DNA from: Demequina capsici
Lineage (GTDB): Bacteria; Actinomycetota; Actinomycetes; Actinomycetales; Demequinaceae
DNA: 64,000 nucleotides
Assembly (NCBI RefSeq): GCF_032102965.1
Contig: NZ_CP134880.1
Coordinates: 620,001-684,000, forward strand
Direction of reading: 5' to 3'
Shown here: piece by piece, positions 45,020-54,904 of the stretch
Layout: the number at the start of each line of letters is the position of its first letter
How positions within the stretch are numbered: position 1 is the first letter of the stretch
Notes under the pieces: generated by a model
Seen by the model: the letters and a program-made list of their open reading frames with translations, nothing else
Told to the model about the DNA's origin: nothing
The model's database searches: none
Position numbers and translations under genes: made by a program

Positions 45020-45661
45020 TCAGCCGATCGCCGCGTCCTTCAGCGCCACCAGCAGCCCGTCGCCCGCTGTCAACAGCACAGGCGTGAGCGATTCGTTCTC
45101 GCGCACGGCCTTGAGCGTCACCCGCACGGCGGTGGTCTCCTCATCGCGCTGCGCGGGGTCTGCCACGCGCCCGTGCCACAGCGCGTTGTCGATCACGACC
45201 ATGCCGCCCACTCGGAGCAGCCTCAGCGCATGGTCCAGGTACATCGGGTACTCCACCTTGCGCGCGTCGATCAGGACCATGTCGTAGCCGCCGTCGGTCA
45301 GACGCGGAAGCACCTCGAGCGCACGCCCGGTGATCATGCGGGCCCGCTCAGGCGCGAAGCCCGCGGCGGTCAGGGTCCGCCTCGCGGCCTTGTGATGCTC
45401 CGCCTCACGATCGATCGTGGTCAGCACGCCCGCCGGGTCCATGCCGCGCAGCAGGTACACGGACGAGACTCCGGTGCCGGTGCCGATCTCCACCACCGAC
45501 CGCGCGCCCATCGCACGGGCGAGCACCTGCAGCGTCCTGCCCGCCGCAGGGAGGACAGGCACGCATCCCAGCTCGTCCGCGGCGTCGCGAGCAGCGAGCA
45601 CCACACGGTCCTCCGCCAGGAAATCCTCGGCATATGCCCAGTTCGCGGCCTCGCTCGTCAT
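45020..45661 (-). CDS. O-methyltransferase (SAM-dependent, class I)
   Basis: 213-residue methyltransferase of the family-3 O-methyltransferase kind. SAM motif VVEIGTGTGVSSVYLLRG (about 60-77), TTIDREAEHHKAARR, YDMVLIDARKVEYPMYLDHAL and GGMVVIDNALWHGRV are visible. The ATG at 45661 is preceded by GGAGGAGG. Substrate unknown. It is divergent from sigE, a conserved actinobacterial neighbour pair. Confidence 0.92.
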   Translation of the reverse strand: MTSEAANWAYAEDFLAEDRVVLAARDAADELGCVPVLPAAGRTLQVLARAMGARSVVEIGTGTGVSSVYLLRGMDPAGVLTTIDREAEHHKAARRTLTAAGFAPERARMITGRALEVLPRLTDGGYDMVLIDARKVEYPMYLDHALRLLRVGGMVVIDNALWHGRVADPAQRDEETTAVRVTLKAVRENESLTPVLLTAGDGLLVALKDAAIG

Positions 45662-45750
45662 GACACCTCCTCCGCGCATCGTATCCGCACCGGTCCCTCA
45701 GAGTTGCCGCAGAGCGGCGGCCTCACGCTGGTTCGCCCGATCCAGGCATG

Positions 45751-45776
45751 GGAACATGGAGAGGAATTCGGACGTT
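45751..45776 (+). promoter_or_regulatory. ECF-type autoregulatory promoter of sigE
   Basis: GGAACA (45751-45756) and CGTT (45773-45776) are 16 bp apart, the -35/-10 pattern of actinobacterial SigE/ECF promoters, 25 nt before the start codon. Autoregulation is typical. Confidence 0.7.
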
Positions 45777-45801
45777 CACCCGATGTGAAGGAGGAGAGGC
45801 G

Positions 45802-46392
45802 ATGACCACGGCCACCACCCCTGCCTCGATCGACGATGTCCAGACGCTCCCTGCGGAGCTCACCTGGGAACGGATCGTCGAGGAGCACTCGGGCCGGGTG
45901 TACCGCCTGGCCTACCACTTGACCGGCAACCAGCACGACGCCGAGGACCTCACGCAGGACGTCTTCGTCCGCGTCTTCAACTCCCTTTCCCAGTACAAGC
46001 CCGGCACGTTCGAGGGCTGGCTGCACCGCATCACCACCAACCTCTTCCTCGACCGCATGCGCCGCAAGAAGCGCATCCGCTTCGACTTCATGGCGGACGA
46101 CGACTCGTCGGTCGCGACCTCCGACAGCTTCGACAGGCACGAGCGCTCGGGCCAGCCTGAGGACGCCTTCGACATGACGAACCTCGGCGACGACATCGTC
46201 GCGGCTCTGGCCGAGCTGCAGCCCGAGTACAGGGCGGCCGTCGTGCTGTCCGACATCGAAGGCCTGTCCTACGAGGAGATCGCCGCCACGCTCGGCATCA
46301 AGATGGGAACCGTGCGCTCCCGCCTGTCCCGCGCACGTGCGAAGCTGCGCGAGTCGCTCGCGCATCGCGCCCCAGTCCGAGGCGACGAATGA
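45802..46392 (+). CDS. sigE: ECF RNA polymerase sigma factor, SigE type
   Basis: 196-residue group IV sigma factor for envelope stress. Region 2 contains [31 protein letters not shown] and [24 protein letters not shown], and region 4 contains [20 protein letters not shown] plus [15 protein letters not shown]. The ATG follows AGGAGAGG. It overlaps the anti-sigma gene by 4 bp (ATGA). With the downstream htrA and tatB it forms the classic actinobacterial SigE operon. Confidence 0.95.
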   Translation: MTTATTPASIDDVQTLPAELTWERIVEEHSGRVYRLAYHLTGNQHDAEDLTQDVFVRVFNSLSQYKPGTFEGWLHRITTNLFLDRMRRKKRIRFDFMADDDSSVATSDSFDRHERSGQPEDAFDMTNLGDDIVAALAELQPEYRAAVVLSDIEGLSYEEIAATLGIKMGTVRSRLSRARAKLRESLAHRAPVRGDE

Positions 46393-47240
46393 CCTCGAGG
46401 CACCTCGGACGATCGATCCACGATCTGCTCGACGGTCGCCTCGACGCCAAGGCCACCGCCGAGGCCATGACGCACCTCGCCGAGTGCGGCGAGTGCGCGA
46501 CCCGCTACGCGGAGCTCAACGAGGCGCGGGAACGTCTCCACAGCTCCTCGGCGGGAATCGACATCTCCTTCGCGCAGCAGCTGCTCGACCGTCAACGGAT
46601 GGCGCAGATCGCCGCGCAGGAGGACCCTCATCGTGCTCGAGCAGTCCGGCCGCCTGACCGCAGGCCCGCACTGCTCGTGCTGGGAGCACTGGTCGCGATC
46701 GTCGGCGGAGTCGGCGCCGCGTACGTGGCCGGAGCCCCCCAGACGCTGTCCGTCGAGGCTGCGTCGTCCGGCACCGCCGGCGACTCCGCGTCGACGGTGG
46801 CGTACCTCCAGTCGCAGGATCTGCAGCAGGAGGACGACCTCTCCGGGTGGGCCGACCCCTTCACGTCGGGCAGCGCGCTGCTGCCGATCGACGCGTCGGT
46901 GGTCTCGCTCACGGATGGGACGGAAGGTCTGATCATGACGCTCGTCGCGCACACGGACTCGGTGGTCGTGACGGAGCAGCACGGGCGCCTCGCGTCCGGC
47001 TACTCCGAGCTCCCGACCATCGCGCTCGACGGCGTCACGCTTTACGTGGTCTACGGGACCCCCACCCTCCTCGTGTGGGAGACGGGCGGTCTGGTGATCA
47101 CGGCGTCCTGCGCCGCTTGCGAGGTGTCCACCCTCGTCGACGTCGCGCAGGCGTTCCCGGTCGCCGAGGAGCCAGGGCTCGTCGATCGGATCACTGCAGG
47201 CCTTGGCGAGCTCGCCGGTGCGGTCATCGGCTCCGACTGA
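46389..47240 (+). CDS. zinc-binding anti-sigma factor (RseA-like)
   Basis: 283 residues. N-terminal ZAS domain with HLAECGEC, that is His29-x3-Cys33-x2-Cys36, holds SigE inactive. One membrane helix ([20 protein letters not shown], about 96-115) and an extracellular C-terminal domain follow. The overlap with sigE couples the two. It is larger than mycobacterial RseA because of the outer domain. Confidence 0.9.
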   Translation: MTSRHLGRSIHDLLDGRLDAKATAEAMTHLAECGECATRYAELNEARERLHSSSAGIDISFAQQLLDRQRMAQIAAQEDPHRARAVRPPDRRPALLVLGALVAIVGGVGAAYVAGAPQTLSVEAASSGTAGDSASTVAYLQSQDLQQEDDLSGWADPFTSGSALLPIDASVVSLTDGTEGLIMTLVAHTDSVVVTEQHGRLASGYSELPTIALDGVTLYVVYGTPTLLVWETGGLVITASCAACEVSTLVDVAQAFPVAEEPGLVDRITAGLGELAGAVIGSD

Positions 47241-47257
47241 AAGTGGACTGAAACACC

Positions 47258-48745
47258 ATGAACGACTCCCAGACTCCTGGCGACGGCGTGCCCTCGCAGG
47301 ACTCTCAGCCGACGTCGCCGTTCGCCTCGCCCTCACCGGCGGGGTCGCAGGACTCGACGCCCGCGGCGCAGACGGAACGCAGCACGGAGCTGCCGACGGC
47401 AGATCCCACGGCGCCGCTGCCCACCGCGCCGGAGCCCGCCGCTGCCACGGCTCCTGCCGCAGCGCCGGCACCGGCGCCCTCGATCCCGCCCCTGCCCCCG
47501 GCTGCGCAGTCCACGCCGTACGCCGCCTCGGCTGAGCCGGCGCCCGTCGCCACCGCCACCGAGCCGCCCGTCGGCAAGGTGCGGGGCCGCACCATCGCTG
47601 CGATCGCCGTCGGCGCGCTCGTCATCGGCGGCGCCGCCGGCTTCGGAGGCGCGGCCCTGCACGACGCCACCTCGAGCGAGAACGGCAGCACGGCCGCTGC
47701 GACGCTGCCCGCGTCGACCACCAACACCACCAGCGGCGGGTCCGGCACCCCGACCGCGGACGGCATCGACGTCGTGTCGATCGCGGCGGCGGTGACGCCG
47801 TCGGTCGTGTCGATCGAGGTGATCCAGAACGGACAGGTCGCCTCCACCGGCTCCGGCTTCGTCATCCGGGAGGACGGCTACCTCGAGACCAACGCGCACG
47901 TCGTCGCCGACTCCGGTGGCACCGTCACCGTGGTCATGTCGGACGGCACGGAGCTCGACGGCACCGTCGTCGGCTCGTCCTCGGAGTACGACCTCGCGGT
48001 GGTGCACATCGACAAGACCGGCCTGACCCCGCTGGTGCTCGCGGACTCCGACCAGGTCCAGGTGGGGGAGCCGGTCGTCGCCGTCGGCTCGCCGCTCGGC
48101 CTCGAGTCGACCGTGACCACGGGCATCGTGTCCGCGCTCCACCGGCCCGTCACCACGTCGGAGAGCGCGTCGACGGCCTTCGTCGACGCGATCCAGACCG
48201 ACGCCGCGATCAACCCCGGGAACTCGGGCGGCCCGCTCATCAACGCCGCGGGCGAGGTGATCGGCATCAACTCCGCCATCGCCACCCTGTCCACCACGTC
48301 GAGCAGCTCCGGCTCCATCGGCCTGGGCTTCTCCATCACGTCCAACCAGGCGCGACGCACCGCCGAGGAGCTGATCTCCACCGGAGTGGCCACGTATCCG
48401 GTCATCGGCGTCATGCTCGACGGCACGTACACCGGTGAGGGCGTGCAGGTGGCGAACACGGCTGACGGCGTGGTCTCCGGAAGCCCGGCGGACCAGGCCG
48501 GCATCAAGCCCGGCGACGTGATCACAGCGATCGACGGTCGACCCGTGACGCAGTCCGACGAGCTGGTCGTCGCGATCCGCGCCAAGGCCCCTGGCGACGA
48601 GGTGACGCTCACCATCCAGTCAGGCGACTCGACCAAGGACGTCGTGGTGACCCTCGCGGCGAACGACGCCGTCGTCTTCAGCGACAACGGCTCCTCCTCC
48701 GGTTCGGGAGGCTCGCTGCCTGAGCCGTCCTCGCCGAGCAACTGA
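47258..48745 (+). CDS. HtrA/DegP-like serine protease
   Basis: 495 residues. A long Pro/Ala-rich cytoplasmic tail (about 1-108), one membrane helix (TIAAIAVGALVIGGAAGFGG), then a trypsin-like domain with His near 213 (TNAHVV), Asp near 244 (SEYDLAVV) and Ser near 323 (NPGNSGGPL), and a C-terminal PDZ domain (about 390-475, SPADQAGIKPGDVITAIDG). It degrades or refolds damaged envelope proteins; its place after sigE and the anti-sigma gene fits the envelope-stress circuit. Confidence 0.95.
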   Translation: MNDSQTPGDGVPSQDSQPTSPFASPSPAGSQDSTPAAQTERSTELPTADPTAPLPTAPEPAAATAPAAAPAPAPSIPPLPPAAQSTPYAASAEPAPVATATEPPVGKVRGRTIAAIAVGALVIGGAAGFGGAALHDATSSENGSTAAATLPASTTNTTSGGSGTPTADGIDVVSIAAAVTPSVVSIEVIQNGQVASTGSGFVIREDGYLETNAHVVADSGGTVTVVMSDGTELDGTVVGSSSEYDLAVVHIDKTGLTPLVLADSDQVQVGEPVVAVGSPLGLESTVTTGIVSALHRPVTTSESASTAFVDAIQTDAAINPGNSGGPLINAAGEVIGINSAIATLSTTSSSSGSIGLGFSITSNQARRTAEELISTGVATYPVIGVMLDGTYTGEGVQVANTADGVVSGSPADQAGIKPGDVITAIDGRPVTQSDELVVAIRAKAPGDEVTLTIQSGDSTKDVVVTLAANDAVVFSDNGSSSGSGGSLPEPSSPSN

Positions 48746-48765
48746 CAAGGGGCACAATAGGGACC

Positions 48766-49116
48766 GTGTTCGACATCAACGGGAGCGAGTTCCTCAACAT
48801 CGTGGTGCTCGCGATGATCGTGGTGGGTCCCCAACGCCTCCCCGAGTATGCGCAGCAGCTGCGCAGGCTCGCGAAGCAGGCGCGCGACCTCCTGCGTCAG
48901 GGTCAGCAGACCTTGACGCAGGAGGTCGGCACCGATGTCGACTGGACGCAGTACGACCCGCGGCAGTACGACCCGCGGCGCATCGTGCGCGAGGCGCTCA
49001 CCGACGATGCACCGTCGCCCGGCGCTGCGACCACGACGGCGCCCTCGGTGCCCCGTAAGCGTCATCCGCTCGCGCAGCGCAGCGCGTCGGCCCCCTACGA
49101 CCCTGAGGCGACCTGA
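48766..49116 (+). CDS. tatB: Sec-independent translocase subunit TatB
   Basis: 116 residues: an N-terminal helix (NIVVLAMIVVGPQRLPEYAQQL) containing the TatA/B-type GPxxLP turn, an amphipathic helix, and a flexible C-terminus. It starts with GTG. A CACAAT -10-like sequence ends 7 nt before the start, so it may have its own leaderless promoter as well as read-through from htrA. Position after htrA is conserved in the phylum. Confidence 0.9.
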   Translation: MFDINGSEFLNIVVLAMIVVGPQRLPEYAQQLRRLAKQARDLLRQGQQTLTQEVGTDVDWTQYDPRQYDPRRIVREALTDDAPSPGAATTTAPSVPRKRHPLAQRSASAPYDPEAT

Positions 49117-49161
49117 CGGCGACGTACCGATCACGGTCGGGGCTTTGACACAATGGCCTGC

Positions 49162-50172
49162 ATGAAGCCTCGCGTGTTCTCGGCAATGCAGCCCACCTCG
49201 GAGTCCCTCCATCTCGGCAACTACCTTGGCGCGCTGCTGCAGTGGGTGCGGCTGCAGGACACGCACGACGCCATCTACTCCGTCGTGGACCTGCACGCGC
49301 TGACCGTCGCACCCGACCCGTCGGTCCTTCGTGACAGGACCCGCCGTACGGCGGCGCAGTACCTGGCCGCAGGCGTGGACCCCGAGCGCTCGCTGCTGTT
49401 CGTGCAGTCGCACGTGCCGCAGCACGTCGAGCTGATGTGGATCCTGTCGACGTTCACGGGCATGGGTGAGGCCGGCCGCATGACCCAGTTCAAGGACAAG
49501 TCCGCGAAGGTCGGAGAGTCGGGCACCAACGTCGGCCTGTTCACCTACCCCGTCCTCATGGCCGCCGACATCCTCCTGTACGACACGAACGTGGTGCCCG
49601 TCGGCGAGGACCAGCGCCAGCATCTTGAGCTCTCCCGCGACCTCGCGCAGCGGCTCAACACGCGCCTGGGCGAAGGCACCGCCGTGATCCCGGAGCCGCA
49701 CATCGTCAAGGAGGTCGCCAAGATCCAGGACCTCCAGGATCCGACCAAGAAGATGTCCAAGTCGGCCTCGAGCCCCAAGGGCCTCATCGAGATCCTCCAG
49801 GAACCCAAGGCGATCGCGAAGAACATCAAGTCGGCGACCACCGACACCGAGACCGTGATCCGCTACGACGAGGACGCGAAGCCGGGCGTCTCCAACCTGC
49901 TGCGCATCTACTCCGCGTTCACCGGGCGTGCCGTCGACGCGATCGTCGCCGACTACGAGGGCAAGATGTACGGCCACCTCAAGTCCGACCTGGCCGACGT
50001 GGTCGTGGAGGCGCTCACGCCCGTGCACGACTCCGCCATGGAATGGATCGAGTCGCCCGAGCGGTTGGACTCCGTGCTGGCAGACGGCGCCGCCAAGGCG
50101 TCGGCCGTCGCGCAGGTCACGCTCGACCGCATCTACGATCGAGTGGGGCTGCTGCCCGCGCTGCATCGCTGA
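49162..50172 (+). CDS. trpS: tryptophanyl-tRNA synthetase
   Basis: 336-residue class Ic synthetase charging tRNA-Trp. HIGH-type motif appears as [14 protein letters not shown], the KMSKS loop as [12 protein letters not shown] (about 195-206), and [19 protein letters not shown] is typical. The ATG at 49162 is chosen over one at 49153 because it opens the normal [12 protein letters not shown]-terminus and sits 7 nt after a CACAAT -10-like sequence. Length is normal. Confidence 0.96.
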   Translation: MKPRVFSAMQPTSESLHLGNYLGALLQWVRLQDTHDAIYSVVDLHALTVAPDPSVLRDRTRRTAAQYLAAGVDPERSLLFVQSHVPQHVELMWILSTFTGMGEAGRMTQFKDKSAKVGESGTNVGLFTYPVLMAADILLYDTNVVPVGEDQRQHLELSRDLAQRLNTRLGEGTAVIPEPHIVKEVAKIQDLQDPTKKMSKSASSPKGLIEILQEPKAIAKNIKSATTDTETVIRYDEDAKPGVSNLLRIYSAFTGRAVDAIVADYEGKMYGHLKSDLADVVVEALTPVHDSAMEWIESPERLDSVLADGAAKASAVAQVTLDRIYDRVGLLPALHR

Positions 50173-50207
50173 CCGCCGCACCAGAGCCGAGGGGGGAGGG
50201 AGCCGTC

Positions 50208-51278
50208 ATGGCCCACGAACCTGAGCCCGACGAGCCGGAGGTCGACACCTCCACGCTCGCACTTCGCAAGGGCGAGGTGATGGCACAGGCCAAGGACGCC
50301 GCCGCGCGCGGCAGACGTATCAAGGCGTGGTGGGACGGCACGTCCTGGGCCAAGGGCCTCAGGCGGTTCTCGCTCCAGAACGGCGTGGTCCTCTCCGGCG
50401 GAATCGCCTACTTCACCCTCGCCTCGGTCGCCGCGGGCGTCGTCGTGGCGACCACGCTCGCCACCGTGTTCCTCGCGGGCAACACGGAGCTGCGCAGCTC
50501 GCTCGTCGACTATCTGGCGGGCGCCGTGCCCGGACTCATCGACACGGGTGGCACGGCCGGCCTGATCACCGCCGACGACCTCGGCTCGGGCAGCGCGACC
50601 ACCATCGCGGGCGTGGTCGGCCTCATCTCCTTCTTCATCCTGATCAACACGGCCACGCGCTTCATCAGAGGCCTGCGCACGAGCATCAGGACCATGCTCG
50701 GCGAGGAGTACGCGTCGCCTGTGGTCGGCAAGCTCAAGGACCTCGCCGCGCTCGTGGGACTGCTGCTCATCGCGCTCGTCGGGCTCACCATCCAGGTGGT
50801 GGCGACGACCGCCGCCCAGTGGTTCGCCGGGCTGATCGATGTCGCGATGCCGTGGTGGGGGGTGCGCCTCATCGGCGTCGGCGCCGGCGTGATCGCGGAC
50901 ATGCTCTACGTCGCGCTCGCACTGATGGTGCTGGGAGGCGCGCGGTGGTCGCTCCGGCTCGTGTGGATCATCCTGGTGGCGGCGCTGTCGATCGGCGTGC
51001 TGCGCATCGGCGTCAGCTACGTGGTGAGCGGCGCGACCGAGAGCGCGGTCCTCGTGCCGTTCGCTGCCGCGATCACGCTCCTGGTGTTCGTCGACTACGT
51101 GAACAGGATCATCCTGATGTGCGCTGCCTGGCTCGGCGCGCATCACGTGGAGTCCGAGGTGGGGCAGGCCCACCATGCGGATATGGAGGACGATGCATGG
51201 GAGGTTGTCGAGGGGCGACGCGCGGGTCGGATCGGCGTCACGACGGCTCGGGCGGCCGTGAAGCGCCCGGTGTCGTAG
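50208..51278 (+). CDS. YihY/YhjD/BrkB-family membrane protein
   Basis: 356-residue protein with about six transmembrane helices. A charged N-terminal tail (about 1-60) precedes FSLQNGVVLSGGIAYFTLAS, the family hallmark, and the C-terminus is again cytoplasmic and charged. Members are linked to lipid or lipopolysaccharide export (YhjD) but the function is not established here. Strong GGGGGGAGGG lies before the ATG. Confidence 0.88.
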   Translation: MAHEPEPDEPEVDTSTLALRKGEVMAQAKDAAARGRRIKAWWDGTSWAKGLRRFSLQNGVVLSGGIAYFTLASVAAGVVVATTLATVFLAGNTELRSSLVDYLAGAVPGLIDTGGTAGLITADDLGSGSATTIAGVVGLISFFILINTATRFIRGLRTSIRTMLGEEYASPVVGKLKDLAALVGLLLIALVGLTIQVVATTAAQWFAGLIDVAMPWWGVRLIGVGAGVIADMLYVALALMVLGGARWSLRLVWIILVAALSIGVLRIGVSYVVSGATESAVLVPFAAAITLLVFVDYVNRIILMCAAWLGAHHVESEVGQAHHADMEDDAWEVVEGRRAGRIGVTTARAAVKRPVS

Positions 51279-51291
51279 GCGCGCCCGCCCC

Positions 51292-51426
51292 TCCGGGTGA
51301 ACCAGTGTCGGTTCTGGCGGCTCGCCGCTTGCGAGGGGTGGCTCAGTGACGCGGCAGAGCGCCGGGCGGCACACGGTCACCCGTCAGATGCAGTGACCTC
51401 TCAGAACCGACACTGGTTCACCCGGA
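51292..51426. repeat. 135-bp element with perfect 25-bp terminal inverted repeats
   Basis: The left end begins TCCGGGTGAACCAGTGTCGG (51292-51316) and its exact reverse complement is at 51402-51426, separated by 85 bp of non-coding sequence. It fills the gap between the convergent YihY-like and sdhB genes. It could be a MITE-like or intergenic repeat element, or a large bidirectional terminator. No clear target-site duplication flanks it. Confidence 0.85.
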
Positions 51427-51455
51427 TCGGGGACGGGTGCGGGTGAGGGTGACGG

Positions 51456-52223
51456 TCAGATCTCGCCGGTGTTGAGAGCCTTCTTCACCTCGGAGATCGC
51501 CTTTGTCACCTCGATGCCGCGCGGGCACGCCTCGGTGCAGTTGAACGCCGTGCGGCACTTCCACACGCCGGCCTTGTCGTTGAGGATCTCCAGGCGATCC
51601 CACTGGCCCTCGTCGCGCGAGTCGAAGATGAACCGGTGCGCGCCCACGATCGCCTGGGGGCCGAAGAACTGGCCGTCGGTCCAGAACACCGGGCACGCGG
51701 AGGTGCAGGCCGCGCACATGATGCACTTGGTCGTGTCGTCGTAGCGCTCGCGCTCCGCGGGGGTCTGCAGGCGCTCGCGCTCCGGCGCGGGGCCGCTCGT
51801 CATGAGGAACGGCATGATCTCGCGGTAGGAGGCGAAGAACGGCTCCATGTCCACGATCAGGTCCTTCTCCACCGGCAACCCCTTGATCGGCTCGATCAGG
51901 ATCGGCTTCGCCGGGTTGAGGTCCTTGAGCAGCGTCTTGCAGGCCAGACGGTTGCGGGCGTTGATCCGCATCGCGTCTGATCCGCACACGCCGTGCGCGC
52001 AGGAGCGACGGAACGCGAGCGAGCCGTCCACGTCCCACTTGACCTTGTGCAGGGCGTCGAGCACACGGTCGGTGGCGTGGGCCTGGATCCGGAACTCCTC
52101 CCAGTACTCCTCGCCTGCGCCGTGCTCGGAGGTGCCCTCCGGGTTCATGCGGCGGATGCGCAGCGTCACCTCGAAGGAGGGGACCTCGCCTGCGGGCGTC
52201 GATGCTTCGGCGGTCGCGGTCAT
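51456..52223 (-). CDS. sdhB: succinate dehydrogenase iron-sulfur subunit
   Basis: 255-residue subunit carrying [2Fe-2S], [4Fe-4S] and [3Fe-4S] centres from flavin to quinone. CAHGVCGSDAMRIN with following C (2Fe-2S), CIMCAACTSACPVFW (4Fe-4S) and CTEACPRGIEV (3Fe-4S) are intact. The ATG at 52223 is preceded by AGGAGGAAG. It lies 13 bp after sdhA in the sdhCDAB operon. Confidence 0.96.
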   Translation of the reverse strand: MTATAEASTPAGEVPSFEVTLRIRRMNPEGTSEHGAGEEYWEEFRIQAHATDRVLDALHKVKWDVDGSLAFRRSCAHGVCGSDAMRINARNRLACKTLLKDLNPAKPILIEPIKGLPVEKDLIVDMEPFFASYREIMPFLMTSGPAPERERLQTPAERERYDDTTKCIMCAACTSACPVFWTDGQFFGPQAIVGAHRFIFDSRDEGQWDRLEILNDKAGVWKCRTAFNCTEACPRGIEVTKAISEVKKALNTGEI

Positions 52224-52236
52224 GTCTTCCTCCTTC

Positions 52237-54003
52237 TCAGTACTTTCGTTCCATCGGCTCGTACTTCGTGACCACGACGGGCTTGTAGTCGAGCCGGAGC
52301 TCCTCACCGCCGTAGACCATGGTGTGGACCATGAACCTCTCGTCGTCGCGGGTGGGGAAGTCCTCGCGGTAGTGGCCGCCTCGTGACTCCTCGCGGTTGA
52401 GGGCGCCGAGCGTGACCACCTCGGCCAGCTCGAGCAGGAAGCTCAGCTCCAGTGCCTCCAGCAGGTCCGTGTTGTAGCGCTTGCCGCGGTCATGGATCGC
52501 GATTCCTGCGTACCGCTGCTTCAATGCTGCGATGTCGTCACGCGCGGTGGTCAGGGACTCCGCATCGCGGAACACCTGGACGTTGCGGTCCATCGTGGCC
52601 TGCAGCTCGCGTCGCAGCTGCGCCACAGACTCCGCGTCGGAGGAGCCCACGGTGCTGCGCAGACGCTCGACTGTCTCGAGGAGCGGCGCGGCGGCGGACT
52701 CGTCCAGCGGTGCCGCCTCGGCGGTCGCGAGCGCGTGCTCCGCCGCGGCGATGCCCGCTCGGCGGCCGAACACGTTGATGTCAAGCAGCGAGTTGGTGCC
52801 CAGACGGTTCGCGCCGTGCACGGAGACACAGGCGCACTCGCCGGCCGCGTAGAGGCCCTTCACCTTGTCGGTGTTGTTGCGCAGCACCTCGCCGTGGACG
52901 TTGGTGGGGATGCCGCCCATCGCGTAGTGCGCCGTCGGGTAGACGGGCACCGGCTCCGTGTAGGGCTCGACGCCCAGGTAGGTGCGAGCGAACTCGGTGA
53001 TGTCAGGCAGCTTCGCGTCGATGTGCGCGGGCTCCAGATGCGTGAGGTCCAGCAGCACGTAGTCCTTGTGGGGACCGCAGCCACGTCCCTCGCGCACCTC
53101 GTTGGCCATGGCGCGGGCCACCATGTCGCGCGGCGCCAGGTCCTTGATGGTAGGCGCGTATCGCTCCATGAAGCGCTCGCCCTCGCTGTTGCGCAGGATG
53201 CCGCCCTCACCACGCGCGGCCTCCGACAGCAGGATGCCCAGGCCCGCGAGGCCTGTCGGGTGGAACTGGAAGAACTCCATGTCCTCGAGCGGCAGGCCCG
53301 CGTTGAACGCGATCGCCATGCCGTCGCCGGTGAGCGTGTGTGCGTTGGAGGTGGTCTTGAAGACCTTCCCGGCGCCCCCCGTCGCGAAGATCACGGACTT
53401 CCCGCGGAACGTGTGGATCTCCCCGGTCGCGAGCTCGTAGGCGACGACGCCGGCGACCGACACGTCGTCACCGCTCGGGGTCGACTGCGGGTCCTTGTCG
53501 AGGATCAGGTCGAGCACGTAGAACTCGTTGAAGAACTCGACCTCCTGCTTCACGCACTGCTGGTACAGCGTCTGCAGGATCATGTGCCCGGTGCGGTCTG
53601 CCGAGTAGCAGGCACGACGCACGGCGGCCTCGCCGTGGTTGCGGGTGTGGCCGCCGAATCGGCGCTGATCCACGTGGCCGTCCTCGGTGCGGTTGAACGG
53701 CAGCCCCATGTTCTCGAGGTCAAGCACGGCCTGGATGGCCTCGTTGCACAGGATCTCCGCGGCGTCCTGGTCCACCAGGTAGTCGCCGCCCTTGATCGTG
53801 TCGAATGTGTGCCACTCGGCGTTGTCGTCCTCGACGTTGCTGAGCGCCGCCGCGATGCCGCCCTGGGCGGCGCCCGTGTGCGAGCGGGTCGGGTAGAGCT
53901 TCGAGATCACCGCGGTGCGCGCCCGCGTGGAGCTCTCGAGGGCGGCACGCATGCCGGCGCCACCGGCGCCGACGATGACGACGTCGTACTCGTGAAGGGT
54001 CAT
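52237..54003 (-). CDS. sdhA: succinate dehydrogenase flavoprotein subunit
   Basis: 588-residue catalytic subunit oxidising succinate to fumarate with covalent FAD. Rossmann [17 protein letters not shown] (about 8-24), the flavinylation His in [17 protein letters not shown], active-site [20 protein letters not shown], and [21 protein letters not shown] are present. The ATG is preceded by GAGGAAAT, a purine-rich but weak ribosome binding site. Works with SdhB and the two membrane anchors in the respiratory chain. Confidence 0.97.
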   Translation of the reverse strand: MTLHEYDVVIVGAGGAGMRAALESSTRARTAVISKLYPTRSHTGAAQGGIAAALSNVEDDNAEWHTFDTIKGGDYLVDQDAAEILCNEAIQAVLDLENMGLPFNRTEDGHVDQRRFGGHTRNHGEAAVRRACYSADRTGHMILQTLYQQCVKQEVEFFNEFYVLDLILDKDPQSTPSGDDVSVAGVVAYELATGEIHTFRGKSVIFATGGAGKVFKTTSNAHTLTGDGMAIAFNAGLPLEDMEFFQFHPTGLAGLGILLSEAARGEGGILRNSEGERFMERYAPTIKDLAPRDMVARAMANEVREGRGCGPHKDYVLLDLTHLEPAHIDAKLPDITEFARTYLGVEPYTEPVPVYPTAHYAMGGIPTNVHGEVLRNNTDKVKGLYAAGECACVSVHGANRLGTNSLLDINVFGRRAGIAAAEHALATAEAAPLDESAAAPLLETVERLRSTVGSSDAESVAQLRRELQATMDRNVQVFRDAESLTTARDDIAALKQRYAGIAIHDRGKRYNTDLLEALELSFLLELAEVVTLGALNREESRGGHYREDFPTRDDERFMVHTMVYGGEELRLDYKPVVVTKYEPMERKY

Positions 54004-54020
54004 CGAATTTCCTCGCAAGA

Positions 54021-54479
54021 TCAGCCAGCGACGCTGGCGCAGAAGCCGGGCAGCAGGGACGGGTCGGCGTCGACGGGACACGGGTCGAAGGTCCAGATCA
54101 CCAGCGAGCCGAGGACGATGACGGCCACCACCGCCACGCCCAGCACGCTGTGCAGCACCTTGCGCGTGGTCGTCCTGTGAGCGTAGTCGTTGATCAGCAG
54201 CCGCATCCCGTTGCCGCCGTGGATCAGCGCGAGCACCAGCATCAGGAAGTCCGCGACCTGCCAGTACCAGGCCGCCCACTTGCCGGCGACGAAGGCGAAG
54301 TCGATCTGGCTGACGCCCTCGCCGAGCACCAGGTTGACGATGAGGTGCGTGAAGATCAGCAGCATCAGGATCGCGCCGGAGATGCGCATGAACATCCACG
54401 ACCACCGCTCAGCGTTGTGGCGCATGCGACCGGTGCGGATCCGCTCGTGAGGGGCGGAGAGCTGGGGGGCGGTCATCAT
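54021..54479 (-). CDS. sdhD: succinate dehydrogenase membrane anchor subunit
   Basis: 152 residues with three membrane helices ([58 protein letters not shown]). The His in helix one (FTHLIVN) and in ALIHGGNG are heme/quinone ligand candidates. The first of two adjacent ATGs overlaps the sdhC stop (ATGA). It anchors SdhAB to the membrane. Confidence 0.92.
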   Translation of the reverse strand: MMTAPQLSAPHERIRTGRMRHNAERWSWMFMRISGAILMLLIFTHLIVNLVLGEGVSQIDFAFVAGKWAAWYWQVADFLMLVLALIHGGNGMRLLINDYAHRTTTRKVLHSVLGVAVVAVIVLGSLVIWTFDPCPVDADPSLLPGFCASVAG

Positions 54480-54856
54480 GCACCTCCGAAGACGCTCATG
54501 AGGTGGCGCGGCAGGAATCCTGCCATCAGCACGACGAAGATGATCCAGACCGCCCACGCGAGCTTCTTCTGATGGCGCAGGGCCCACGTGGAGTTGTCCA
54601 CCGCGATGATGCGCAGCCCGTTGAAGGCGTGCAGGACGATCGCGGCGACGAGCCCCGCCTCGACAAGCCCGTACAGCGGGGTCTTGTAGCTTCCGATCAC
54701 CTCGTTGTACGCCTCCGGCGACACCCTCACGAGCGCCGTGTCGGTCACGTGGATGAGCAGGAAGAAGAAGATGGCCACGCCGGTGGATCTGTGGATGAGC
54801 CACATCCACATGCCTTCGTGACCGCGGTAGAGCGTCGGTGCGGGGGACACTGCCAT
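54476..54856 (-). CDS. sdhC: succinate dehydrogenase cytochrome b556 subunit
   Basis: 126 residues with three helices (VAIFFFLLIHVTDTALVRV, LVEAGLVAAIVLHAFNGLRII, AVWIIFVVLMAGFLP), and IHRSTGVAIFFFLLIH typical of SdhC. Start choice: an ATG at 54856 has GAAGGG directly against it; a GTG at 54850 has the same site at ideal spacing and may be the true start; an ATG at 54889 lies inside the predicted -10. First gene of sdhCDAB. Confidence 0.88.
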   Translation of the reverse strand: MAVSPAPTLYRGHEGMWMWLIHRSTGVAIFFFLLIHVTDTALVRVSPEAYNEVIGSYKTPLYGLVEAGLVAAIVLHAFNGLRIIAVDNSTWALRHQKKLAWAVWIIFVVLMAGFLPRHLMSVFGGA

Positions 54857-54887
54857 CCCTTCGTCGTTGATGGATGAACTGATTTTC

Positions 54888-54897
54888 ATCCTAGTCT
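54888..54897. promoter_or_regulatory. overlapping divergent -10 elements of sdhC and the guanylyltransferase gene
   Basis: ATCCTAGTCT reads TAGGAT on the minus strand (toward sdhC) and TAGTCT on the plus strand (toward 54905), sharing the central TA. The plus-strand start codon is 7 nt away (leaderless). A TTGATG sits 19 bp upstream on the plus strand. Confidence 0.55.
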
Positions 54898-54904
54898 GGG
54901 ACCT

